Shown piece by piece: positions 7,989-15,410 of a stretch of 33,083 nt of DNA. This stretch comes from DASWVC01 sp036401335. Its GTDB lineage: Bacteria; Verrucomicrobiota; Verrucomicrobiia; Chthoniobacterales; JAFAMB01. A program made the position numbers and the translations under genes. How positions within the stretch are numbered: position 1 is the stretch's first letter; each line of letters opens with the position of its first letter. The stretch spans positions 1 to 33,083 of the forward strand of contig DASWVC010000151.1 of assembly GCA_036401335.1 (NCBI GenBank), in the 5' to 3' direction. The notes beneath the pieces were generated by a model. It was not told the DNA's origin and did not search any database. It was given only the letters and a program-made list of their open reading frames with translations.

Positions 7989-8016
7989 AGCCTAAATGCG
8001 TTCACGGCCGCGTCAA
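7989..8016 (-). promoter_or_regulatory. Candidate promoter of tRNA-Asn
   Basis: Minus strand: TTGACG (8016-8011), 16-base spacer, TAGGCT (7994-7989). Transcription would start near 7982, about 55 bases before the tRNA. The element closely resembles the one before tRNA-Arg (TTGACG-N17-TACGCT), which raises confidence a little. Confidence 0.4.
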
Positions 8017-8018
8017 CC

Positions 8019-8321
8019 CTAGAGCATGCCCGGCGGCAGCCCCAGGCCGGCGGTCAGTTTGCCCATTTCGCCCTGGGCCAGTTCTTTGCCTTGAATGATG
8101 GCCTGCTTGACGCCGCTGAGGATCAGATCTTCGAGCATTTCGACATCCTCCGGGTCGACGACTTCCTTGGCGATCTTGATTCCCATCACGTCGCCCAGGC
8201 CATTGGCGGTTACGGTCACCTTGCCGCCGCCGACACTCGCTTCCACGGTCTTCTCCGCTAGGCTTGCAGTCACTTGCTCCTGCATCTTCGCGGCCTGTTT
8301 CATCATTTTTTGGATGTTCAT
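8019..8321 (-). CDS. ybaB: YbaB/EbfC family nucleoid-associated protein
   Basis: A 100-residue protein of standard YbaB length. It starts MNIQKMMKQAAKMQEQ and continues with the typical ASVGGGKVTVTANGLGDV core and an acidic VDPEDVEMLEDLI segment leading into a C-terminal helix. The family forms dimers that bind DNA and organise the nucleoid. GGAG nine bases before the ATG is a good ribosome-binding site. It lies 95 bases downstream of dnaX on the same strand, the conserved dnaX-ybaB pairing found across bacteria, often with recR, which is not seen here. Confidence 0.93.
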   Translation of the reverse strand: MNIQKMMKQAAKMQEQVTASLAEKTVEASVGGGKVTVTANGLGDVMGIKIAKEVVDPEDVEMLEDLILSGVKQAIIQGKELAQGEMGKLTAGLGLPPGML

Positions 8322-8416
8322 AAAAATCTCCAGCTTAGCATGAACTTACGCCGGGCAGCCGTGCGGTTTGTTCAACCTTTCGGTCAAGGCCGGTACTGGC
8401 CTCAAACCCGGAAGGG

Positions 8417-10249
8417 TCAAAGTCCGTCACCGACCTGGATTTCAGCGCGAAATATTTCCAGTGCCTTCTGAATCAAGGGATCCCGCTTGAAAGCTTCGTT
8501 CGCATCCACCTCAGCACCCGGTGCTCCAAGGGCCACCGGCTCCAAGCCTTCCTTGATTTCGCCTTCCACACGGTAGGCGGACCCCAGGCGTTCGCTCACC
8601 AGCCCTTCGACAAATTTACGGTTGTTCGCCCGCATCAAAGACTCCAGCGCGAGGTTCTGGCCCGGTGGAAAGCCGATGCGCAGCACTCCCCCTTCGGTAC
8701 TCACGGGGGCCGCCTTTTCCAGCCAGGAAAGGATCAGGGGCCGTCTTCGCCGCACTTCATCGAGCAGTTTAGCCCAGAATTCCAGTAGCGAATCCTTCGG
8801 ACTCTCAGACGGCACCGACACCGCCTCCTGGCTTGCTGGAACCTGTTCGACCGGTGCTTCTGAATGGGCTTCCGCAGCCGGCTTCCGGGTTTCCGGATCA
8901 ACCGCAGGTGCAGGTTCAGTCCCGGCTTCGGACGGTCGTCCGGCGGAGAGATCGGGCTTTGCGGCGCGCTCTGGTGCGGGCTTGGACGCAGGCGCAGGGG
9001 AAATCTCCGGAGGGGTCACCTGAAGGGGTGCGGGGCTTTCTAAAGGGGCCGTCACGGGGCTGGGACGCACGGCCTTTGCCGGGGGGGTGAGCCGGGAACC
9101 GGGGGAACCCGCTCCGCTCCGGAGTTCTTCCAAGGCAGTCAGCACAGCGTCCAAGCCCACCTCCTCCAAACCCTGCACCGCCCGGATCGCCCCAATCTCA
9201 AGGTGCATGCGTTTGTTCGACGACCATTTCAAGATGGCTTCGGTGTCGGCTAACTGCTGGATCAAGCGCAGCAACTCGGGCGTCGTGAGTTGAGGGCGCA
9301 AGTCATCCAGGGCAGCCCGGACGGCATCGCTCACCTCTTCCCGCAGGGTCGCCGCATCGACTTGGTACACCAGCAGGTGACGCGCAAAAACCAGCAGGTC
9401 AGTCAAAAGCTTGCCCAGATCTTTACCCGCTTCGGCTTGACGGTCGATTAAGGCCAGGGCCTCCGCGGCCTTTCGGTGAATGATCGCTCGGAAAAGGTCG
9501 ATCACCACCCGCTCCGACGTCAGCCCAAACACCTCAAGCACTTCACTTTCGCCAACGCGATCTCCGCAGAACGCAACCAGTTGGTCCAGCATCGATTCCG
9601 CGTCGCGCAACCCGCCGTCGGCCGCTACCGCAATCGCTTCCGCCGCCTCCGGCGCCAGCACCACCTTTTCCTGTTCGGCGATGAAGCCCAGGTGACGCGC
9701 GATGACCTTCGTGGGAATGCGGCGAAGGTCAAACCGTTGGCACCGGCTCAGGATCGTCGGGAGGACCCGGTGCACTTCGGTCGTCGCAAACACGAAGATC
9801 ACGTGCTCGGGAGGTTCCTCCAACGTTTTCAGCAGGGCATTAAAAGCCTGCTGCGTAAGCATGTGCACCTCGTCGATGATGTACACTTTGTACCGGCCCC
9901 GGACCGGCACAAACCGGACGTTTTCACGCAGTTCCCGCACCTGGTCGACGCTGTTGTTGCTGGCTCCGTCGATTTCCAACACGTCAAGGCTGTTGCCCTG
10001 CGAAATTTCCCGGCAGGAATCACAAACGCCGCACGGCGTCACCGTGGGTCCATGCACACAGTTCAGAGCCTTGGCCAGGATGCGGGCGGTCGAAGTTTTA
10101 CCGGTTCCGCGCGGCCCCACAAACAGGTAGGCGTGCGCCAACCGGCGCTGCGTAATGGCATTTTTCAGGGTTTGCACCACGTGATCCTGGCCGAGGACGT
10201 CGTCGAAAATTTGCGGACGGTACTTGCGGGCAAAGACCTGGTAAGTCAC
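8417..10249 (-). CDS. dnaX: DNA polymerase III subunits gamma/tau
   Basis: The clamp-loader ATPase of the replisome, 610 residues. The frame stays open for another 194 codons upstream, but that part is low-complexity and unlike DnaX. The GTG at 10249 gives the family's usual start (VTYQVFARKYRPQ), and TAAGG lies about five bases before it. Motifs by residue: Walker A GPRGTGKT (45-52), zinc-module cysteines C64, C73, C76, C79, Walker B IIDEVHM (about 124-130), sensor region FVFATTE and SRCQRF (SRC, 168-170). Domains I-III run to about 380. A Pro/Ala/Glu-rich linker (about 380-490) follows, then a tau-type C-terminal domain. Length is near E. coli tau (643). A seven-C run at about codon 388 lies exactly at the domain III/linker border. 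Confidence 0.95.
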   Translation of the reverse strand: MTYQVFARKYRPQIFDDVLGQDHVVQTLKNAITQRRLAHAYLFVGPRGTGKTSTARILAKALNCVHGPTVTPCGVCDSCREISQGNSLDVLEIDGASNNSVDQVRELRENVRFVPVRGRYKVYIIDEVHMLTQQAFNALLKTLEEPPEHVIFVFATTEVHRVLPTILSRCQRFDLRRIPTKVIARHLGFIAEQEKVVLAPEAAEAIAVAADGGLRDAESMLDQLVAFCGDRVGESEVLEVFGLTSERVVIDLFRAIIHRKAAEALALIDRQAEAGKDLGKLLTDLLVFARHLLVYQVDAATLREEVSDAVRAALDDLRPQLTTPELLRLIQQLADTEAILKWSSNKRMHLEIGAIRAVQGLEEVGLDAVLTALEELRSGAGSPGSRLTPPAKAVRPSPVTAPLESPAPLQVTPPEISPAPASKPAPERAAKPDLSAGRPSEAGTEPAPAVDPETRKPAAEAHSEAPVEQVPASQEAVSVPSESPKDSLLEFWAKLLDEVRRRRPLILSWLEKAAPVSTEGGVLRIGFPPGQNLALESLMRANNRKFVEGLVSERLGSAYRVEGEIKEGLEPVALGAPGAEVDANEAFKRDPLIQKALEIFRAEIQVGDGL

Positions 10250-10335
10250 GACCTTACGGTACCGAAACGAACCCAAAACGGAAGTGTGGACTCCGCTTCC
10301 TGACCCGGTTTTGCGGTCACCCTGATCCCTCGCGG

Positions 10336-10542
10336 TTGCAAAGTCTACCCGATCGCCCATGGTGGTTCGTGCGCCTGCGCGTGATTCTGTATGCCTTCCT
10401 TTTTCCGGCACTGACGTTTGCCTGGCTGGTGCTGATTGAGCATGGCCCGGAAAGCTTTTGGGACGGCGCGAGAATTGAATGGGAAAACCTTCAAAGCATC
10501 GTCTTCTCGGCGTTTGCAAAGGGCCATTGGCCTGCATTTTAA
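10336..10542 (+). CDS. Small single-pass membrane protein, hypothetical
   Basis: A 68-residue frame from TTG 10336 (a GTG at 10369 is an alternative) to TAA 10542. It has a basic, Trp-rich N-terminus, one hydrophobic helix (about residues 13-34) and an amphipathic tail with WENLQSIVFSAF. Codon use looks coding and the composition is protein-like, unlike nearby shadow frames. The next gene starts five bases after its stop, which suggests coupling. No family is recognised. It is divergent from dnaX. Confidence 0.5.
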   Translation: MQSLPDRPWWFVRLRVILYAFLFPALTFAWLVLIEHGPESFWDGARIEWENLQSIVFSAFAKGHWPAF

Positions 10543-10547
10543 AACCC

Positions 10548-11348
10548 GTGCGCATCGTTTGCTTAAGCGCGGAGGCGGCCGATATCTGCCACCGGTTAGG
10601 GGCCTGGGAACAGGTCGTGGGCGTGTCTGCCTTTGCCCGTGTTCCCGGCCCTTCCAAGCCGGTGGTCTCCGGTTTTTCGTCCGGCAACCTTGCCCGTGTG
10701 CTCTCCCTGGCCCCGGACCTTGTGATCACGTTTTCTGACGTGCAAGCGCAGCTCGCCCACGACCTCATCCGGGCGGGATGCCAGGTGCTGGCATTGAACT
10801 GCCATTCGCTCGAAGGCGTTGTCCGCAGCATTCACTTGCTCGGCGGGGTTCTTGGCCGCGCGGAGGCCGCCGAACGCCTGGCCCGGTGGTTTGGCCACGA
10901 ACTTACCCGTCTCCAGTTCAGGCCCACGCGGCGGCCGCGCGTTTATTTTGAAGAATGGGACGATCCGCCGATTGCAGGCATCGGCTGGGTCCGGGAGGTG
11001 GTCCGGCTGGCGGGTGGGGATCCGCTGCCGCTTGGCGCCGGGTTCAAAGCCAAGGACCGGATTTGCTCGACCGAGGAGGTCCTTCGTCACGACCCGGAGG
11101 TAATCCTGCTTTCCTGGTGCGGTAAACCCGCCAATGCTGCAGCAGTCCAAGCGCGTCCCGGTTGGGCGGACTGCGCGGCAGTCCGCGGCGGCTGGATTTG
11201 CAGCGTCGATCCAAATAAAATTTTACAGGCTGGGCCAGCCTTAGTAGAAGGTTTGGTAGCGATTCGGCACGTCGTGTCCGCATGGTGCGCACACCACCGC
11301 GAACCGCGTCATCCCCCGCAAGTTCAACCAATTCAGCCTTCTATATGA
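10548..11348 (+). CDS. BtuF-like cobalamin/periplasmic-binding-fold protein lacking a signal peptide
   Basis: 266 residues from GTG 10548. Longer upstream frames exist, but this GTG gives the family's standard opening (RIVCLSAEAADIC-x-x-LG), and the upstream part overlaps the preceding small gene. The TroA/BtuF fold is seen as two lobes joined by a helix: N-lobe with VVGVSAFA, VSGFSSGNLARVLSLAPDLVITF, then LNCHSLEGVV; C-lobe with RVYFEEWDDPPIAGIGWVREVVRLAGG and EEVLRHDPEVILLSWCG. Stand-alone proteins of this kind are annotated as cobalamin-binding. Without a visible signal peptide it would be cytoplasmic. The stop overlaps the next gene's ATG (ATGA at 11345-11348). The B12-dependent reductase at 26 kb shows the cell needs cobalamin. 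Confidence 0.75.
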   Translation: MRIVCLSAEAADICHRLGAWEQVVGVSAFARVPGPSKPVVSGFSSGNLARVLSLAPDLVITFSDVQAQLAHDLIRAGCQVLALNCHSLEGVVRSIHLLGGVLGRAEAAERLARWFGHELTRLQFRPTRRPRVYFEEWDDPPIAGIGWVREVVRLAGGDPLPLGAGFKAKDRICSTEEVLRHDPEVILLSWCGKPANAAAVQARPGWADCAAVRGGWICSVDPNKILQAGPALVEGLVAIRHVVSAWCAHHREPRHPPQVQPIQPSI

Positions 11349-12385
11349 GCGAAAAATACATCCTCCCGGAAAAGAAAGGGAAAAACGGCTTGGGCGCAGG
11401 CGTCTGGAACATCGGCGTGGGCACTGACCCCTTTGGCGGCCCTACCCGTGATCCGATCCCCATGCTCGATCGTCTTGCCGTCCTGGCGGATGCGGGGATG
11501 ACCTATTTCGAAGCCCACGATTCCGAGATCCCCGCTGAACTGATCGAGGAAGCCCGGAAACGTGCGGACAAGGTTGGCATTCGGTGCGGTATGTACACCC
11601 CCTCGTTTTTTGCTTCCCCGGTGTTTAAGGACGGCGCTATGACCTCCAACGATCCGAAAATCCGGGCCTTGGCGGTGGAAAACGGCAAACGTGCCATCGA
11701 CGGGGCGGTCGGGCTGGGCGCGGAAGTCGTTGTGTTTTGGAATGGCCGCGAGGGCTTTGATTTTGTCCTTACCAAGAACGGGCGTGAGGCCTTCAAACGC
11801 CTGGTGGAAGGGTTCAATCAGGTGGCGCAGTACGCCAAGGAAAAGTACGGCAGTCAAATCCGGCTCGCGGTTGAGCCCAAGCCAAATGAACCCCGCGCCA
11901 ACATGTACCTGGCTACCGTGGGGGAAGTCCTGTACATGATCAGCCGGTTGGATGAAAGTCACCGGCACCTTTTCGGGGTTAACCCCGAAACGGCGCACAG
12001 CCGGATTGCCGGCCTCGACTACCTCTGGGATGTCGAAATGTGCTTGGAAGGGGGCAAGCTTTTCTACATCCACCTCAACTCCCAGGACGCCCAGCGGTAC
12101 GACCAAGACCTTCCTTTCGGGTACATTGAACCCGTCAAAGATTTGGCCCTGCTTGTGACTTTGCAGGATGCTAACTATGAAGGAATTATTGCGTTTGACA
12201 TCAAGGCGCCGCGCACGGATGAGCCCAAGGACATCACCGACATCATCACGGTAAGCTCGAAAAACCTGGTTTGGCTTTGGGAAAAGGCCCGCAGCGTCGA
12301 CCGCAACGTAATCGCCCAATTTCGTGAGGAAAAACGGAACACGGCCCTCGCGGGCTACCTCACCAGCGTTCTCTATGGACGGTAG
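11345..12385 (+). CDS. Xylose-isomerase-like TIM-barrel sugar isomerase
   Basis: 346 residues from the ATG at 11345, which overlaps the previous stop. The frame continues 21 codons upstream with a low-quality sequence, so this ATG is preferred. It follows the Actinoplanes/Streptomyces (class I) xylose isomerase pattern: AHDSE (about 57-61), SPVFKDGAMTSND (about 91-103), FWNGREGFDF (about 131-140), VEPKPNEPR (metal-ligand region), GVNPETAHSRIAGLDY and FYIHLNSQDAQRYDQDL. These supply the usual His and Glu/Asp metal ligands. Class I enzymes are about 385-390 residues with a C-terminal dimer arm, so this one is about 40 shorter, mostly at the C-terminus. It may act on xylose or a related aldose. 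Coupling to a BtuF-like gene is unexplained. Confidence 0.8.
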   Translation: MSEKYILPEKKGKNGLGAGVWNIGVGTDPFGGPTRDPIPMLDRLAVLADAGMTYFEAHDSEIPAELIEEARKRADKVGIRCGMYTPSFFASPVFKDGAMTSNDPKIRALAVENGKRAIDGAVGLGAEVVVFWNGREGFDFVLTKNGREAFKRLVEGFNQVAQYAKEKYGSQIRLAVEPKPNEPRANMYLATVGEVLYMISRLDESHRHLFGVNPETAHSRIAGLDYLWDVEMCLEGGKLFYIHLNSQDAQRYDQDLPFGYIEPVKDLALLVTLQDANYEGIIAFDIKAPRTDEPKDITDIITVSSKNLVWLWEKARSVDRNVIAQFREEKRNTALAGYLTSVLYGR

Positions 12386-12433
12386 ATGCTGCTTGCCTGC
12401 GTGATGCCTTTTCCTCTCGATCAAGCGTTCGCA

Positions 12434-12462
12434 TTGACGCTTCCCGTGACACAAAATAGTTT
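12434..12462 (+). promoter_or_regulatory. Candidate promoter of rex
   Basis: TTGACG (12434-12439), 17-base spacer, TAGTTT (12457-12462). Transcription would begin at about 12469, within a base or two of the GTG start of rex, so the message could be leaderless. Confidence 0.35.
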
Positions 12463-12467
12463 CCCCG

Positions 12468-13088
12468 GTGACGAAGTTTGTGATTCCGCGGAAAACGGTA
12501 TACCGCTTGTCACTTTATTTCCGCATCCTGGAGCGATTGCACCAGAACGGCACTGAAACCGTTTCGTCTGAGGCCCTGGCCAAGGTCGCCGGGGTTAAAC
12601 CGACGCAGCTGCGCAAAGACCTCACCTACTTCGGCCAGTTTGGCACCCGGGGCCTCGGCTACAAGGTGGACGCATTGGTGTCCCAACTGGGTGGCGTGCT
12701 GCGCACCACCCGTTTTCAGCCGGTTGTCCTGGTCGGGGCCGGTAACCTTGGGTCGGCTTTATTGCGTTACGACGGCTTTGCCAAGGAGGGCTTTGAAATC
12801 GTGGCAGCGTTTGACATTCGGCCGGAAGGCGCCAAAGGCGGCCAGTGTGATGTCCCGGTCTGCCCGATTGACGAGCTAACCGGCTACATCCAGACTCACG
12901 GCGTCAAGCTCGCCATCTTAACGGTGCCGGGCGTGGCCGCTCAATCCGTCGCGAACCAGTTGGTAGAAGCCGGCATTCAAGCCATCCTGAACTTTTCGCC
13001 GATCATTCTTCAGGTGCCCAACCGTGTGGTGGTCAACAACGTCAACCTCGCCATTGAGCTCGAGAACCTGAGCTACTTCATCACCTGA
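12468..13088 (+). CDS. rex: Redox-sensing transcriptional repressor Rex
   Basis: 206 residues. An N-terminal winged helix (about 8-60: VYRLSLYFRILERL, VSSEALAKVAGVKPTQLRKDLTYFGQFGTRGLGY) is followed by a Rossmann NAD(H)-binding domain with VVLVGAGNLGSALL (about 86-99). A C-terminal swapped helix follows NFSPIILQVPNRVVVNNVNLAIELENLSYFI. Rex binds operators when NADH/NAD+ is low and releases them when NADH rises, controlling fermentation and respiration genes. The GTG at 12468 is used here; a second in-frame GTG at 12480 also gives a normal N-terminus. No Shine-Dalgarno is visible before either. It follows the isomerase gene by 82 bases but probably has its own promoter. Confidence 0.95.
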   Translation: MTKFVIPRKTVYRLSLYFRILERLHQNGTETVSSEALAKVAGVKPTQLRKDLTYFGQFGTRGLGYKVDALVSQLGGVLRTTRFQPVVLVGAGNLGSALLRYDGFAKEGFEIVAAFDIRPEGAKGGQCDVPVCPIDELTGYIQTHGVKLAILTVPGVAAQSVANQLVEAGIQAILNFSPIILQVPNRVVVNNVNLAIELENLSYFIT

Positions 13089-13176
13089 AAGCTTAGTTCC
13101 ACGCCCCTGCCCATGCACCTTCCCGTGCCTCGGCTCGCATCCGCCGTACCGTCCAGCCACGCCGGCTATGCTGCCT

Positions 13177-13740
13177 TCATCCCTCAACTTTGGGGCTATT
13201 ATGACCCAAAATCTTCACGGTCTGGTTCAGTTGCTCGATCTTAAGCGGCTTTTTCAGGACCGTTACCGGGCTGATTTGCAGGATCCGATCAAGCACCTCG
13301 CTGTCCGGGTACCCGGTGATGACGATCACATTCAGGTCAGGATCAATCTGTTTAGCTGTCTTGTAAACCTGATCGCCTGGCGCATCCGGCAGTTGCAGGT
13401 CTAAAAACATCAGATCGAACTTTTGCTTGCGGAGGCTGGCAATGGCATCCTTGGCAGTGCCCACCACCACCCGGCTGAAACCAATCTTCTTTAGAAAGGT
13501 CCGGAACAGTTCCTGCAAATTTGGGTCATCGTCGACCACCAACACCGTAGGTTGACCCTGTTTGTCCTGCCGCAGGATGTCGCGATCCAACGATGACTTC
13601 TTGATCCGCCAGCGACCACCGATCTGGATTGCCGGGATTTGACCTCGTTGCACCAAGTAATAAACCGTCGGAAGGGGGATACGAAGGTATTCCGCAGTTT
13701 CTTTAACGGTAAGTAGATTATGATTAGGCGGTTCGCTCAC
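13177..13740 (-). CDS. Excisionase-type HTH fused to a response-regulator receiver domain
   Basis: 187 residues. A TTG two codons upstream is possible, but GTG 13740 has GAGAG about eight bases before it. The N-terminal domain (about 8-57) is a MerR/excisionase HTH_17: LLTVKETAEYLRIPLPTVYYLVQRGQIPAIQIGGRWRIKKSSLD in outline. Residues 64-178 form a CheY-like receiver with the acidic pair D70/D71, phospho-acceptor D114 in FLDLQLPD, T142 in VITGYPD and K163/K164 before P. All phosphorylation residues are intact. DNA-binding first and receiver second is the reverse of ordinary response regulators. No histidine kinase is in the window. It is divergent from fumC. Confidence 0.85.
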   Translation of the reverse strand: MSEPPNHNLLTVKETAEYLRIPLPTVYYLVQRGQIPAIQIGGRWRIKKSSLDRDILRQDKQGQPTVLVVDDDPNLQELFRTFLKKIGFSRVVVGTAKDAIASLRKQKFDLMFLDLQLPDAPGDQVYKTAKQIDPDLNVIVITGYPDSEVLDRILQISPVTVLKKPLKIEQLNQTVKILGHNSPKVEG

Positions 13741-13970
13741 AAGCAAAGCTCTCTGGAGATCCAGTTAGAAAACGTTTTAGGATAGTTATGAGAATACCTC
13801 CGTAAGTCAAGCTGCTGCTCAAAAACCAGCTTCGCACGCATGTGCTGGTATTCATAGCTGTAATGCGTTTTGTAGAAGACGCGGCCTTAGAGCATTAAGT
13901 TAAAAATAGCCGGCCTGAAAAATCCTTTTCTCTGGAGCCGTTCGCCAACAACCTATATTCGTCACCTCGG
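13741..13970. promoter_or_regulatory. AT-richer divergent intergenic region between the HTH-receiver gene and fumC
   Basis: About 230 bases, less GC-rich than the flanking genes. On the minus strand TTGACT (13810-13805) is a plausible -35 for the HTH-receiver gene, with a TATTCTCATAACTAT stretch at the right distance. Toward fumC there is a nested inverted repeat: ACGCAT (13837-13842) with ATGCGT (about 13864-13869), enclosing part of a CCAGC/GCTGG pair. It is a candidate operator. No clear -10 for fumC can be named. Confidence 0.4.
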
Positions 13971-15380
13971 ATGCAGACGCGTATAGAAAAAGATTCAATG
14001 GGCGCCATGGACGTCCCGACTGAGGCCCTCTTTGGTGCCACCACCCAACGGGCCGTGCTCAACTTTCCCGTGAGTGGCTACCGTTTCAGTCGACCGCTCA
14101 TCCGTGCGCTCGGGCTCGTAAAATGGGCCGCCGCACTCGCCAACCGTGACCTAGGGCGCCTCGCTGCGAGCCGTGCGGAGTTGATTGCGCAAGCCGCTGA
14201 CGAAGTCATCGAAGGCAAACTGGACGAACATTTTCCTCTCGACATCTTTCAGACCGGTTCCGGCACGAGTTCAAACATGAACGCCAACGAGGTGATTGCC
14301 AACCGCTGCAGCCAGCTCGCCGGAAAACCGATTGGATCCAAAGATCCGGTCCACCCCAATGACCACGTCAACATGGGGCAGTCCAGTAACGACGTCATTC
14401 CCACCGCCATCCACATCGCGGTGGGTGAATCGACGCGGAGTGAGCTGATGCCTGCGCTCGAGCACCTCCAGAATGGGTTTGAAGCCAAGACCCGCGAGTT
14501 TTGGGACGTAATTAAAATAGGTCGCACCCACCTGATGGACGCGACCCCCATCCGGCTCGGACAGGAGTTCAGCGCCTACGCTAAACAGGCCGAACACGGC
14601 AAATTGCGCGCGGGCAACGCCATCGCGGCGGTGGAAGAACTGGCGTTGGGCGGGACCGCGGTGGGCACCGGGCTCAATTGTCATCCCGAATTTGCCGGGC
14701 GCGTGATGGGGTATCTGTGGAACCGGACCAACATTGCGTTCCGCGAAGCACGGAACCATTTTGAGGCTCAGGCCGCCAAAGACGGCCTGGTGGAGGCCAG
14801 CAGCGAGTTGCGGACAATCGCGGTAAGTCTGTTCAAGATCTCCAACGACCTTCGTCTTCTCAGCAGCGGTCCGCGCTGCGGCCTTGGAGAAATCAATTTG
14901 CCCGCCACCCAGCCGGGGAGTTCGATTATGCCGGGAAAGGTCAATCCCGTGATGTGCGAAGCGGTCATGCAGGTGTGTGCACAGGTTTTCGGCAACGATT
15001 CGGCGGTGTGTTGGGGCGGAGCCAGCGGCAATCTCGAACTGAACGTGATGATGCCGATGATGGCCCACAACATTCTGGAAAGCATTCGCCTGCTGGCCAA
15101 CGTCATTCGGATTTTTCAGGATAAATGCGTGGCCGGAATCACGGCCAACCCGGAACGCTGCCTCGAGTTGGTGGAGCACAGCATGGCGATGGTCACCAGC
15201 TTGGCCCCGATCATCGGTTACGACCGGGCCGCCGACATCGCCAAAGAATCGGTCAAAACCGGTCAGACGGTCCGTGAAATTTGCACTGCGCAACAGGTGC
15301 TGCCGCCCGCCGAACTGGCCCGGGCGCTGGATCCGGTGGAGATGACCAAACCCGGCGGTGAAGGTTCTGCCGGCGGCTAA
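13971..15380 (+). CDS. fumC: Class II fumarate hydratase
   Basis: 469 residues of the aspartase/fumarase superfamily, soluble homotetramer. Conserved regions: QTGSGTSSNMNANEVIANR (about 94-112), HPNDHVNMGQSSND (128-141), GRTHLMDATPIRLGQEF (184-200) and the mobile catalytic loop GSSIMPGKVNPVMCEA (316-331) with S318. The PGKVNP form of the loop, where aspartases have PAKVNP, points to fumarase. It converts fumarate to malate in the citric acid cycle and needs no iron-sulphur cluster. Start ATG 13971 (MQTRIEKDSMG). It converges with the M14 gene, with 30 bases between stops and no strong terminator visible. Confidence 0.93.
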   Translation: MQTRIEKDSMGAMDVPTEALFGATTQRAVLNFPVSGYRFSRPLIRALGLVKWAAALANRDLGRLAASRAELIAQAADEVIEGKLDEHFPLDIFQTGSGTSSNMNANEVIANRCSQLAGKPIGSKDPVHPNDHVNMGQSSNDVIPTAIHIAVGESTRSELMPALEHLQNGFEAKTREFWDVIKIGRTHLMDATPIRLGQEFSAYAKQAEHGKLRAGNAIAAVEELALGGTAVGTGLNCHPEFAGRVMGYLWNRTNIAFREARNHFEAQAAKDGLVEASSELRTIAVSLFKISNDLRLLSSGPRCGLGEINLPATQPGSSIMPGKVNPVMCEAVMQVCAQVFGNDSAVCWGGASGNLELNVMMPMMAHNILESIRLLANVIRIFQDKCVAGITANPERCLELVEHSMAMVTSLAPIIGYDRAADIAKESVKTGQTVREICTAQQVLPPAELARALDPVEMTKPGGEGSAGG

Positions 15381-15410
15381 GCGGTGAACCCCACGGCGGA
15401 AACGCGCTTT

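Noticed and set aside
10250..10831. 194-codon N-terminal extension of dnaX
   Set aside because: The sequence is low-quality and unlike DnaX; the GTG at 10249 has a Shine-Dalgarno and gives the standard N-terminus. It also lies opposite the 10336-10542 gene.
11333..12454. 373-codon minus-strand frame opposite the xylose-isomerase-like gene
   Set aside because: The forward frame has unmistakable isomerase motifs; the reverse frame has none.
14271..15293. Long minus-strand open frame opposite fumC
   Set aside because: Shadow of fumC in high-GC DNA; no domain features.
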